Assembly (NCBI RefSeq): GCF_900199205.1
Contig: NZ_OBMJ01000001.1
Location: 3,537,001-3,601,000, forward strand
Length of the DNA: 64,000 nt
Reading direction: 5' to 3'
From: Streptomyces sp. 1331.2
GTDB taxonomy: Bacteria; Actinomycetota; Actinomycetes; Streptomycetales; Streptomycetaceae
In this document: positions 56,040-64,000 of the stretch, in pieces
How the letters are laid out: the number at the start of each line of letters is the position of its first letter
Numbering within the stretch: position 1 is the stretch's first letter
Program-made: the position numbers and the translations under genes
Notes under the pieces: model-generated
Database searches by the model: none
Told to the model about the DNA's origin: nothing
What the model saw: only the letters and a program-made list of their open reading frames with translations

Positions 56040-57646
56040 CCGGCTGCCAGGTCGCCGACCAGGTCGTGCCGGATCCGCTCGGCCGGCACCCCCGACCGCA
56101 GCAGCACCCCGACACCCCGGCGCACCATCGCGGGCGGCCCGCTGAGCACCGCCTCGCACCCCGACCAGGGGCCGAACCGGCTCACCACCTCGGGCAGTTC
56201 GCCGGTCAGCGCGTCCTCGACCGGGCCACTGCCGGACAGCACCGGGCGCACCGTCAGCCAGGGGTGTGCCCGGGCCAGCTCGCGCAGCCCGTCCAGCTCG
56301 TACAGCTCGGCGGCGCGGCGGGCGCCGTAGAACACCTCGACCCGGCGGCCGGGCGTGCCGCACGCGGCGGCCTCCTCGACCAGCGCGCGGATCGGCGCGA
56401 TGCCGGTGCCGCCGCCGAGGCAGAGCAGGTCCGGGCCGGCCGTGTGGTCGACGGTCATCGCGCCGGCCGCGGGCCCCAGCCGCAGCACGTCCCCGGGCGC
56501 GGCCCGGTGGACCAGCGCGTTGCTCACCCAGCCCGCCTGGACGGCCTTGACGTGGAAGGTCAGCAGCCCGTCGGGGCGGGGCGCGGAGGCGAAGGAGTAG
56601 TGCCGCCACACCCGCGGCCACCAGGGCGTTTCCAGGCTGGTGTACTGCCCGGCGCGGAACGGGTAGGCCTGGTCCGGCCGGACGGTGAGCACCGCGACGT
56701 CCCGGGTGCGGCGCTCGTGGCGGACGATCTCGCCCTGCCACCAGGGCGGCGAGGTGCGGGCGGCCTCCTCCGCGGCCTCGATCATGATCGAGGAGATCAG
56801 CCGGTAGGCGCGGCGCCAGGCCAGTTCGGTGTCGGCGTCCCAGCGGCTGCCCGCGTACCGGGCCAGCGCCTGCACCAGGCACTCCCCGACCGGGGCGTAG
56901 TGACCGGTCAGCGTGCCGTACCGGCGGTGACCGCAGCCGAGCGCGCTCAGCCCGGCGCGCAGGGCGACCGGGTCCTCGGCGCCGCGCGCGGCCCCCAGCA
57001 GGGCGCGGAACAGCCGGTCGCGCTGGACGTCCATGGCGGCCGGGAAGAGCGAACGGACCTCGGGGTGGTGCAGGAAGAGCAGGGCGTAGAAGTGGGCGGT
57101 GGCCCGGTCGGCGACCGGCTCGACGACGGCGAGGCTGGCCCGGATCAGATCGATGTCCCGTGCGGTGAGCGGCAGTTCGGCCTCGGGTCCGGCGGCGGGG
57201 TCCTGCGCAGCGCCTGCCGCCGGGTGGTTCCCGGCCGATGGCTGCATCGCCCAGGCGTCGCTCCAACTGTCGCCGGGGCCGGCCCAGTTGAGGCCCGGAG
57301 CTTCGGTGAACAGCGGCCGGAAGGCGGGCGAGGTGCCGGTGCCGGAGGCCGGCTCGGGGTAGCTCGGCGCGGGCACGGCCGGCGGCTCGGACGGCATCGC
57401 CGGGACGACCGGCGGCAGCACCTGCGTCGGTGCCTCCGCCGCCACCGTCGGCGGAGCGATCGCCGCAGCCATCGGCGGCAGGTCCGGCGGGTCCAGGGGC
57501 ATCGGCGGTCGTACTTCCGCCTCCGGCGCCGCCGCAGGCCCCGGCGCCGCCTCGGGCAGGAGCTCCGGCAGGCCCGGCACGGAGGCGGCGCCCGCCGAGC
57601 CGTGCCCGGTACGGACCAGAAGTGTTCGGCGGGACTTCACCGCCAC
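56036..57646 (-). CDS. Flavohemoglobin-like globin/FNR protein with Pro/Ala-rich N-terminus
   Basis: 536 residues from GTG at 57646 (VAVKSRRTLL). Residues 1 to about 155 are Pro/Ala-rich and low complexity. Then a globin (DIDLIRASLAVVEPVADRATAHFY; proximal-side GHRRYGTLTGHYAPVGECL) and an FAD/NAD(P)H reductase (FRAGQYTSLETPWWPRVWRHYSFA, GGGTGIAPIRALVEE). Predicted to oxidise NO to nitrate with NAD(P)H. No flavin-oxygen surprises; the long N-terminus is atypical. Start uncertain: TTG at 57757 or later ATG also possible. Confidence 0.85.
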   Translation of the reverse strand: MAVKSRRTLLVRTGHGSAGAASVPGLPELLPEAAPGPAAAPEAEVRPPMPLDPPDLPPMAAAIAPPTVAAEAPTQVLPPVVPAMPSEPPAVPAPSYPEPASGTGTSPAFRPLFTEAPGLNWAGPGDSWSDAWAMQPSAGNHPAAGAAQDPAAGPEAELPLTARDIDLIRASLAVVEPVADRATAHFYALLFLHHPEVRSLFPAAMDVQRDRLFRALLGAARGAEDPVALRAGLSALGCGHRRYGTLTGHYAPVGECLVQALARYAGSRWDADTELAWRRAYRLISSIMIEAAEEAARTSPPWWQGEIVRHERRTRDVAVLTVRPDQAYPFRAGQYTSLETPWWPRVWRHYSFASAPRPDGLLTFHVKAVQAGWVSNALVHRAAPGDVLRLGPAAGAMTVDHTAGPDLLCLGGGTGIAPIRALVEEAAACGTPGRRVEVFYGARRAAELYELDGLRELARAHPWLTVRPVLSGSGPVEDALTGELPEVVSRFGPWSGCEAVLSGPPAMVRRGVGVLLRSGVPAERIRHDLVGDLAAG

Positions 57647-57809
57647 GTTTCGAGTACCCAAGAGAATCGTTTCGCCTCCGGCCGGCCTGCGCCACCACCT
57701 GGCTTGTCTCTGCTGACGCCTAGGCAGCGTGGCACGCCCGAACTGCTCATCCGACAAATCGCGCGAAGCCCGGACAGCCGGGCCGGGAACGCGCTACTCT
57801 CACTCGACC

Positions 57810-57851
57810 GCGGTTGCCCTGAGTGGCCCCCCGTCCACCCAGGGCAACCGC
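57810..57851 (-). terminator. Terminator after the branched-chain dehydrogenase operon
   Basis: Perfect 12-bp stem GCGGTTGCCCTG / CAGGGCAACCGC with an 18-base loop, 8 bases past the E2 stop. Confidence 0.8.
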
Positions 57852-57858
57852 GTCCTGC

Positions 57859-59187
57859 TCAGAGCTGCCGCAGCAGCATGCCCGGCTGCTCCACGCAGTC
57901 CGCGACGAAGCGCAGGAAACCGCCCGCCGTCCCGCCGTCGCAGACCCGGTGGTCGAAGGTGAACGACAGCTGCGTCACCTCGCGCACCGCCAACTCCCCA
58001 CCGTGCACCCACGGTTTGGCGACGATCCGGCCGACCCCGAGCATCGCCGCCTCGGGGTGGTTGAGGATCGGGGTGGAGCCGTCCACACCGAACACGCCGT
58101 AGTTGTTCAACGTGAAGGTGCCGCCGGTCAGTTCGGCGGGGGTGAGCGAGCCGCTGCGCGCCGCCTCGGTCAACCGGACCAGCTCCTCGCCGAGTTGCTC
58201 GGTGCTGCGGGCCTGCGCGTCCCGCACCACCGGAACGACCAGGCCGCGCTCGCCCTGCGCGGCGAAGCCCAGGTGCACCGCCGAGTGCCGGAGGATGCCC
58301 GAACCGTCCTCGGTCACCGAGGAGTTGAGCTCGGGGAAGCGCGCCAGTGCGACCGTGCAGATCCGCGCCAGCAGCGCCAGCACGCTCACCTTCGGGCCCG
58401 GCGTGGCGTTCAACTGCCGCCGCAGCGCCATCAGTTCGGTGGCGTCGGCGTCCACCCAGCAGGTCGCGGCCGGGATCTCCCGATGGCTGCGGCTGAGCTT
58501 CTCGGCCACCGCCTTGCGCAGCCCGCGCAGCGGGACGACACCCTCCTGGACGGCCGCCGGAGCCGCCGCAGCGGGCACGGCGACCGGCGCCGAAACCTTG
58601 GCCGCGACCGCCCGCTCGACGTCCGCCCGCATGATCAGCCCGTCCGGCCCGCTCCCGGTCAGGGCGGTCAGGTCGACCCCCTGCTCCCGGGCCAGCCGCC
58701 GCACCAACGGCGAGATCACCGGCACCACGGCGGGCCCGGCGACAACCGCCGCCACCGCCACCGGAGCAGCCGGAGCAGCCACCGCAGCAGCCGCACCGAC
58801 CCGGCGCCGCCGCCCACCCTTCCCCGGCTCCGCGACGCCGTACCCGACGAGCGGTCGCTCCACCTCGGCGGAGTGCTCCGCAGCCCGCAGGGCAGCCCGC
58901 TCGGCCGGCTCCTCGGGCGCAGCCCCTCCCCCCGAGGCCGAAGCCACCGCGACCGTCACCAGCGGGGCGCCCACAGCGATCTCCTCGCCCTCCTCCCCGT
59001 AACGCGCGGTGACCACCCCGCCGTACGGGCAGGGCACCTCCACCACGGCCTTGGCGGTCTCCACCTCCACCACCGGCTGGTCGACCGCGATGACCTCGCC
59101 GACCTCGACCATCCAGCGCACCACCTCGGCCCCGGTGAGTCCCTCACCGAGGTCGGGCAGCCGGAACTCCCGCACGACGGGCATCAT
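57859..59187 (-). CDS. Branched-chain 2-oxo acid dehydrogenase E2 (dihydrolipoyl acyltransferase)
   Basis: 442 residues. A lipoyl domain with lipoylated Lys in VEVETAKAVVEVP; Ala/Pro/Gly linker; peripheral-subunit-binding domain VVPVISPLVRRLAREQGVDL with DLTALTGSGPDG; and catalytic acyltransferase ending QLSFTFDHRVCDGG (DHR-type catalytic His). ATG at 59187 overlaps nothing but follows E1beta's stop within 3 nt; GGAGG upstream. Third gene of the operon. Provides acyl-CoA starters for fatty acid synthesis. Confidence 0.92.
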   Translation of the reverse strand: MMPVVREFRLPDLGEGLTGAEVVRWMVEVGEVIAVDQPVVEVETAKAVVEVPCPYGGVVTARYGEEGEEIAVGAPLVTVAVASASGGGAAPEEPAERAALRAAEHSAEVERPLVGYGVAEPGKGGRRRRVGAAAAVAAPAAPVAVAAVVAGPAVVPVISPLVRRLAREQGVDLTALTGSGPDGLIMRADVERAVAAKVSAPVAVPAAAAPAAVQEGVVPLRGLRKAVAEKLSRSHREIPAATCWVDADATELMALRRQLNATPGPKVSVLALLARICTVALARFPELNSSVTEDGSGILRHSAVHLGFAAQGERGLVVPVVRDAQARSTEQLGEELVRLTEAARSGSLTPAELTGGTFTLNNYGVFGVDGSTPILNHPEAAMLGVGRIVAKPWVHGGELAVREVTQLSFTFDHRVCDGGTAGGFLRFVADCVEQPGMLLRQL

Positions 59188-59189
59188 CC

Positions 59190-60236
59190 TCAGTCCTCCC
59201 ACTGCAGCCGGGCGACCGCGTCCAGGATCCGGTCCACCCCGGGCAGGTGGTGGTGCTCCAGCATCGGCGGCGGGTACGGGATGTCGAAGCCGGTCACCCG
59301 CAGCACGGGCGCGGCGAGGTGGTGGAAGCAGCGTTCGGTGACCCGTGCGGCGATCTCCGCGCCGGTGCCGCCGAAGCCGGTCGACTCGTGCACCACCACG
59401 GCCCGGCCGACGGAGCGCACCACCCGGGTGACGGTCTCGTCGTCGAAGGGCACCAGGGTGCGCAGGTCCAGCACCGCGAGGTCCCAGCCCTCGGCCTTCG
59501 CCGTCTCGGCCGCCTCCAGGCAGACCGGCAGCGAGGGGCCGTAGGTGATCAGCACGGCGGACGTCCCGGTGCGCCGCAGCACGGCCTTGCCGATCGGCTC
59601 GACCGGCGCCGCCGGGTCGAACCCGTCCTTGCCCCAGTAGAGCCGCTTGGGCTCCAGGAAGACCACCGGGTCGTCGGAGGCGATCGAGGCCCGCAGCAGC
59701 CCGTACGCGTCCCCGACCGTTCCCGGGGTGACCACGTGCAGGCCGGGGGTGCTGGTGTAGTACGCCTCGGAGGCGTCGCTGTGGTGCTCGACCCCGCCGA
59801 TGCCGCCGCCGTACGGGACGCGGACGGTGATCGGCAGCGGGAGCCGTCCGGCGGTGCGGTTGCGCATCTTGGCGACGTGCGAGAACAGCTGCTCCAGCGC
59901 CGGGTAGGCGAAGGCGTCGAACTGCATCTCGACCACCGGGCGCAGCCCGTACATGGCCATGCCGATGGCGGTGCCGAGGATGCCGGCCTCGGCCAGCGGG
60001 GTGTCCAGGCAGCGGTCCGGGCCGAACTCGGCGGTCAGCCCGTCGGTGATCCGGAAGACGCCGCCGAGCGCGCCGACGTCCTCGCCGAGCACGTGCACCG
60101 CCGGGTCCTCGCGCATGGCGTCCCGCAGCGCGGAGTTGAGCGCCTGCGCCATCGAGGCGGTGCGGGTACCGGAGGTGTGTCGCGCAGCAGCTCCGCCAAG
60201 GGTGGGGGTGGGCGACGGGTGGGATGCTGTCGACAT
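59190..60236 (-). CDS. Branched-chain 2-oxo acid dehydrogenase E1 beta
   Basis: 348 residues. Transketolase-like Pyr domain: VLGEDVGALGGVFRITDG, DTPLAEAGILGTAIGMAMYG, and the C-terminal domain VVHESTGFGGTGAEIAA. ATG overlaps the E1alpha stop (ATGA). It partners with E1alpha in ThDP-dependent decarboxylation of branched 2-oxo acids. Confidence 0.93.
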   Translation of the reverse strand: MSTASHPSPTPTLGGAAARHTSGTRTASMAQALNSALRDAMREDPAVHVLGEDVGALGGVFRITDGLTAEFGPDRCLDTPLAEAGILGTAIGMAMYGLRPVVEMQFDAFAYPALEQLFSHVAKMRNRTAGRLPLPITVRVPYGGGIGGVEHHSDASEAYYTSTPGLHVVTPGTVGDAYGLLRASIASDDPVVFLEPKRLYWGKDGFDPAAPVEPIGKAVLRRTGTSAVLITYGPSLPVCLEAAETAKAEGWDLAVLDLRTLVPFDDETVTRVVRSVGRAVVVHESTGFGGTGAEIAARVTERCFHHLAAPVLRVTGFDIPYPPPMLEHHHLPGVDRILDAVARLQWED

Positions 60237-61375
60237 CAGTGCTGCACCTCGGCCTCGGCGGCCAGCTCGGCGGACAACTGGGCGGCCTGCTCCAGCAGTT
60301 GCGGGGTCGGCTCGGCGTAGACGTGGGCGAACAGCGACATCGGGTCGAGCTCCGGCTCGGCGTGGAACTCGGCCCGCATCCGGGCCGCCAGCGCCTCCGC
60401 CTCCTCCGCCGCCTCCTGTACCAACGCGTCGTCCAGGACGCCGAGTTCGCGCAGCGCGCGGTCCATCAGCAGGATCGGGTCGTGCTCCCGCCAGGCGGCC
60501 ACCTCGGGCTCGGTGCGGTAGCGGGTGGCGTCGTCGGCGTTGGTGTGCGCCTCGATCCGGTAGGTCAGCGCCTCGACCAGGGTCGGGCCGCCGCCGCTGC
60601 GGGCCCGCTCGACCGCCTCGGCCAGCACCGAGTGCACGGCGGGCGCGTCGTTGCCGTCCACCAGCCGTCCCGGCATGCCGTAGCCGACGGCCTTGTGGGC
60701 CAGGCTGGGCGCGGCGGACTGAGCGCTGAGCGGGACGGAGATCGCGTAGCCGTTGTTCTGCACCAGGAAGACCACCGGCGCGTTGAGCACGGCCGCGAAG
60801 TTCAGTGCCTCGTGGAAGTCGCCCTCGCTGGTGCCGCCGTCGCCGAGCATCGCCAGCGCGACGGCGGGCTCGCCGCTCAGCCGGGCGGCGTGGGCCAGAC
60901 CGACGGCGTGCGGGGCCTGGGTGGCGAGCGGGGTGCAGAGCGGGGCGGTGCGGGTGGCGCGCGGGTCGTAGCCGGTGTGGGCGTTGCCGCGCAGCAGGGT
61001 CAGGGACTCCAGCGGGTCCACGCCCCGGGAGACCACGGCGAGGGTGTCGCGGTAGCTGGGGAAGAGCCAGTCGCGCTCGTCGAGCACCAGCGCGGCGGCG
61101 ATCTGGCAGGCCTCCTGCCCGGTGGACGCCGGGTAGACGGCGAGGCGGCCCTGCTTGGTCAGGGTGGTGGCCTGCTGGTTGTACCGGCGGCCGACGACCA
61201 GGCGCCGGTAGAGCTCGCGCAGCAGCGCCGGGTCGTACTTCTCCAGCCCGGGGGTGCCGAGCACCCGGACGGGGGAGGGGTCCGGCAGGAGGGGCGCCGG
61301 ATCGGTGCGCGGGGCGGTGGCCCCGGGCAGCCAACCGGGCACACCGGTGTGGTGTCTGTGGTCGAGAACGGTCAT
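60236..61375 (-). CDS. Branched-chain 2-oxo acid dehydrogenase E1 alpha
   Basis: 379 residues with the ThDP-binding GDGGTSEGDFHEALNFAAV and substrate-region YPASTGQEACQIAAALVL. ATG at 61375 with GGAGGTG upstream. First gene of the operon and divergent from an Lrp-type regulator. Equivalent to the bkdF/bkdA genes of other streptomycetes, which feed branched-chain starters for iso/anteiso fatty acids and some polyketides. Confidence 0.93.
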   Translation of the reverse strand: MTVLDHRHHTGVPGWLPGATAPRTDPAPLLPDPSPVRVLGTPGLEKYDPALLRELYRRLVVGRRYNQQATTLTKQGRLAVYPASTGQEACQIAAALVLDERDWLFPSYRDTLAVVSRGVDPLESLTLLRGNAHTGYDPRATRTAPLCTPLATQAPHAVGLAHAARLSGEPAVALAMLGDGGTSEGDFHEALNFAAVLNAPVVFLVQNNGYAISVPLSAQSAAPSLAHKAVGYGMPGRLVDGNDAPAVHSVLAEAVERARSGGGPTLVEALTYRIEAHTNADDATRYRTEPEVAAWREHDPILLMDRALRELGVLDDALVQEAAEEAEALAARMRAEFHAEPELDPMSLFAHVYAEPTPQLLEQAAQLSAELAAEAEVQH

Positions 61376-61409
61376 CTCGGGGCACCTCCAGGGGTCGCGG
61401 GGGCTCCCT

Positions 61410-61423
61410 ACCGATTGTTCGGT
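61410..61423. promoter_or_regulatory. Possible Lrp-type site in the divergent promoter
   Basis: ACCGA-TTGT-TCGGT is a short inverted repeat in the 149-base E1alpha/Lrp intergenic region; Lrp regulators bind such sites but the match is not specific. Confidence 0.35.
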
Positions 61424-61524
61424 CGTCTGTTCATCTTGACCAGAAGCGTGACAAGGTGGTGGACATTCGGCCTGATCGGCGGTCGACTGGTGGCAGTGCG
61501 TCCAATCGGTGAGGGTGGGGGGTC

Positions 61525-61998
61525 ATGTCGGCTGAACAGATGTCCAGACTCGACCGGGTCGACCGGGCGATCCTGCGGCTGCTGCAGCAGGACGGTCGCG
61601 CCTCCATCCGCTCGGTGGCCGAGCGGGTGCACGTGTCCCGGGCCAACGCGTACGCCCGGATCTCCAGAATGGTCGAGGACGGCGTCATCCGCGGCTTCAC
61701 CGCCAGGGTGGACCACGAACGGGCCGGTCAGGCCGCGTCCGCGTACATCACCCTGAAGATCGTCCAGAACTCCTGGCGCACGGTCCGCGAGCAACTTCTG
61801 GAGCTGCCGGGGGTCGCGCACATCGCACTGGTCGGCGGGGACTTCGACGTCCTGCTGCTGGTGCACACCGCCGACAACCGGACCCTGCGGGAGCTCGTGC
61901 TCAACCGCATCCAGTCCATCCCCCAGGTGCTCGGCACCCGCACCATGCTGGTCTTCGAGGAGACCGACCAGGTCCCCCCGGACCCACAGACTCCTTAG
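61525..61998 (+). CDS. Lrp/AsnC-family regulator (BkdR-like)
   Basis: 157 residues. HTH: LDRVDRAILRLLQQDGRASIRS and VSRANAYARISRMVEDGVI; RAM sensor domain from about 70 (YITLKIVQ; HIALVGGDFDVLLLVHT). Divergent from the branched-chain dehydrogenase E1alpha gene, as BkdR is in other streptomycetes. Probably activates or represses the operon depending on amino-acid levels. Confidence 0.9.
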   Translation: MSAEQMSRLDRVDRAILRLLQQDGRASIRSVAERVHVSRANAYARISRMVEDGVIRGFTARVDHERAGQAASAYITLKIVQNSWRTVREQLLELPGVAHIALVGGDFDVLLLVHTADNRTLRELVLNRIQSIPQVLGTRTMLVFEETDQVPPDPQTP

Positions 61999-62055
61999 AT
62001 CGGCGCCCACTCGCCTCCGGGGCGCTCGGACCCGGTGCCGACGGTCGTCGCTCCA

Positions 62056-62076
62056 AGGCCCTCGTTCCTCGGGCCT
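62056..62076. terminator. Weak hairpin between convergent regulators
   Basis: AGGCCC (62056-62061) and GGGCCT (62071-62076) with a nine-base loop; weak. Confidence 0.3.
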
Positions 62077-62166
62077 CCTCGCTTCTCCCTTTCGGCACCG
62101 GCGCGCCCCTTCGGCTCGCGGGCCGACGCGGGGGGGGCGAGGCGGGGACGAGGCGGGGCGACGGAC

Positions 62167-62751
62167 CTACCGCGCCCGCAGCCCGTCGAAGGCCAGGTGC
62201 ACCACCGCGTCCGCGACCCCGTCGGCGCCCTTGAGCCCCGGCCGGTACCACTCCACGATCGAGTTGATCATCCCGAACAGCAGCCGGGTGGCCAGCCGCG
62301 GCTCCACGTCCGCGCGCAGCGCGCCGTCCGCGACCGCCGCCCGCACCAGCTCGGCGACCTGGTGGTCGAAGTCCCGGCGGCGCTCCAGCGCCCACAGCTC
62401 GGTGGCCGTGTTGCCGCGCACCCGCAGCAGCAGCGTCACGTACGGCAGCTCCGCCAGCAGCACCTCCGCGGTGCGCCGCACCACGTGCTCCAGCCGCTCC
62501 ACCGCCGGGCCGTCGACCGCGGCCGGCTCGGCCAGGATCGCGAACAGCCCGTCCAGCGCCCGCCCCACGGCCAGCCGCAGCAGCTCCTCCTTGCCGCGGA
62601 CGTGGTGGTAGATCGAGGACTTGGAGATCCTGGCGGCCCGGGACAGGTCCTCCATCGAGGTGCCGTCGTAACCGCGCTCGTTGAACACGTCGACGGTCAC
62701 CGCGAGCAGTGACTCCACGGTGTAGGCGGTGCGCGTGGTGTGATCGGCCAT
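62167..62751 (-). CDS. TetR-family transcriptional regulator
   Basis: 194 residues. HTH: VFNERGYDGTSMEDLSRAARIS and KSSIYHHVRGKEELL. The all-helical C-terminal part is typical. ATG at 62751. Convergent with the Lrp gene. Ligand unknown; regulators at this place in other streptomycetes may control phenylacetate or fatty-acid genes, but this is only an inference. Confidence 0.9.
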   Translation of the reverse strand: MADHTTRTAYTVESLLAVTVDVFNERGYDGTSMEDLSRAARISKSSIYHHVRGKEELLRLAVGRALDGLFAILAEPAAVDGPAVERLEHVVRRTAEVLLAELPYVTLLLRVRGNTATELWALERRRDFDHQVAELVRAAVADGALRADVEPRLATRLLFGMINSIVEWYRPGLKGADGVADAVVHLAFDGLRAR

Positions 62752-62880
62752 CCTCCGAGTATCCCCGGCCGCCCCGTGCGGTACGCGATCGGGTCCGCTT
62801 GGTCCACACCCGCCGTGGAAGGGAAGCCCTAGAATCTGCGGACGATCCGTCCACGTCCAGCAGGCTGGGGTCCACGGCTG

Positions 62881-64000
62881 ATGAACGCAATACCGGCAGT
62901 CGCCTCCGATGTGCCCGAGCAGCGCAGCGAGGAGCCGGGGGACGCCTCACGCGGTCGGCTGGACCGCGCCCGCGCGCTGGCGGTCCGCTTCGGCCCGGCC
63001 GTCTGGTGCTACGCCCTGCTCAAGCTGATCGGCTTCACGATCTTCATGAAGCTGCTCTCCTTCGCCGGCGACTACGCCAGGAAGCCGGCCCGGTTCGGCG
63101 GCGGCGCCAACCCGTGGGACGTGCCGGCCAGCTGGGACGGCTGGTGGTACCAGCAGGTCGCCCAGTTCGGCTACCACCCGGCGCTGGTCCCGATCGCGGG
63201 GCCGGAGGGCTTCAACATCGAACAGAACTCGGCCGCCTTCTTCCCGCTGTACCCGGGCCTGATGCGGCTGACCTCGGACGTCACCGGCCTCGGTCTGTAC
63301 GGCGCCGGGATGCTGGTGTCGGTGGTGGCCTCGCTGTTCGCCGCCGCCGGGATCTACGCCGTGGTGGAGAAGCTGTCCGGGGACGTCCGGGCCGGGGTGA
63401 TCGCGGCCGGGATCTGGGCGATCGCCCCGGGCTCGGGCGCCGAGTGGGCGGTGTACTCGGACTCGACCTTCGTCGCGCTGGCCGCCTGGGCCTGCTACTG
63501 CGTGATGACCAGGCAGTGGGTCGCGGCCGGGGTGATCACCCTGGTCGCCGGGCTCAACCGGCCGACGGCGGCGGCGCTGATCGGCGCGGTGGGCCTGGCC
63601 GCGCTGGTCGAGCTGTACCGGCGGGAGAGCGGGGTGCTGCGCCCGCTGGCCGCGATCCTGCTGGCCCCGATCGGCCTGCTCGGCTACGTCGGCTGGGTGG
63701 GCTGGAAGACCGGCGAGTGGGGCGGCTACTTCCGGCTGCAGCACGACGCCTGGCTGCACTACTTCGACTGGGGGCAGGGCACCTGGCACGCGATCCGCGG
63801 GGTGCTGCTGGGCCGCAGCGACTACCCGTTCGCCTTCCCGGTGCCGGACCTCCTGGCGACCCTGATCGTGTTCACCCTGCCGGTGCTGATCGTGCTGCTC
63901 GTACGGCTGCGCCCGCCGCTGGTGCTGACCGCCTACACGCTGGCCACGATCGTCTCGGTGCTCGGCAGCCTCGGCATCTTCGGCAACGTCTCGCGCTACC
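62881..64000 (+). CDS. PIG-V-like mannosyltransferase, 3' end outside window
   Basis: At least 373 residues, open at the right edge. N-terminal cytoplasmic tail, then many membrane helices (VWCYALLKLIGFTIFMKLL; LGLYGAGMLVSVVASLFAAAG; VTLVAG..., LRPLAAILLAPIGLLGYVG). Catalytic-type Asp in WDGWWYQQVAQFGY and FFPLYPGLMRL following NIEQNSAAFFP agree with the PIG-V/GPI-mannosyltransferase-2 class. In actinobacteria these mannosylate proteins or lipids using polyprenyl-phosphomannose. ATG at 62881. Confidence 0.85.
   Translation, partial: MNAIPAVASDVPEQRSEEPGDASRGRLDRARALAVRFGPAVWCYALLKLIGFTIFMKLLSFAGDYARKPARFGGGANPWDVPASWDGWWYQQVAQFGYHPALVPIAGPEGFNIEQNSAAFFPLYPGLMRLTSDVTGLGLYGAGMLVSVVASLFAAAGIYAVVEKLSGDVRAGVIAAGIWAIAPGSGAEWAVYSDSTFVALAAWACYCVMTRQWVAAGVITLVAGLNRPTAAALIGAVGLAALVELYRRESGVLRPLAAILLAPIGLLGYVGWVGWKTGEWGGYFRLQHDAWLHYFDWGQGTWHAIRGVLLGRSDYPFAFPVPDLLATLIVFTLPVLIVLLVRLRPPLVLTAYTLATIVSVLGSLGIFGNVSRY

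Overview
The window is a high-GC actinomycete chromosome segment, most likely from Streptomycetaceae (Streptomyces or Kitasatospora). The grounds are the base composition and codon use, an SsgA-like sporulation protein, a DUF5326 protein, the order cydA-cydB-fused cydDC next to hisC and a LacI regulator, two class-E sortase substrates (LAETG and LAATG tails), and a branched-chain dehydrogenase operon divergent from an Lrp regulator. No rRNA, tRNA, CRISPR array, insertion sequence or intact prophage was seen.

Layout. 1-8640 (minus strand): a phosphate-uptake operon with pstC and pstA, three PstS-like binding proteins (one with a C-terminal membrane anchor, one cut by the left edge) and a small secreted protein. 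8979-11809: an overlapping pair of related DUF1508-like genes and a DosS/DevS-like GAF histidine kinase. 11915-18068: cytochrome bd oxidase and its transporter (cydA, cydB, cydDC) behind a Rex-type operator. 18512-20258: a DUF2236/MpaB-like domain fused to four EF-hands, overlapped by a truncated Uma2-like gene. 20497-24537: a coiled-coil sortase substrate, a two-component system and the 3' end of a broken serine protease. 24560-28754: an archaeal-type AspRS, a methyltransferase-like gene with a shortened SAM domain, LysR and tautomerase genes, and membrane proteins. 29530-30703: a COG4315-type lipoprotein with a His-rich membrane protein. 30798-32191: MerR and a quinone oxidoreductase. 32249-36389: a MacB-type ABC exporter with its membrane-fusion protein. 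36693-44484: hisC, regulators, a PP2A-like phosphatase with tandem repeats, a proline-rich-tailed membrane protein, and a LysR/VOC pair with a clear inverted-repeat operator.

44485-49415 looks like accessory DNA: a truncated AbrB-type antitoxin, a collagen-like ice-binding-domain surface protein, a 3' remnant of thiC, a VapBC-type toxin-antitoxin pair and a ComB-like phosphatase. 49564-54216 carries thiC under a TPP riboswitch, a DUF5326 protein, a secreted three-repeat protein and tenA. 54363-64000 holds a holin-like protein, the SsgA-like protein, a Nudix hydrolase, a flavohemoglobin-like protein with a long Pro/Ala-rich N-terminus, branched-chain 2-oxo acid dehydrogenase E1alpha/E1beta/E2 with its Lrp regulator, a TetR regulator and a PIG-V-like mannosyltransferase that runs off the right edge.

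Two themes recur. The first is oxygen and redox: the DosS-like kinase, cytochrome bd with its Rex site, the flavohemoglobin, the MpaB-like protein, the lipoprotein/cytochrome-like pair and the quinone oxidoreductase. The second is thiamine: thiC, its riboswitch, tenA and the thiC remnant. Two families of near-identical intergenic hairpins are also scattered through the window, one with three copies at 24-28 kb and one with two copies at 44-49 kb.
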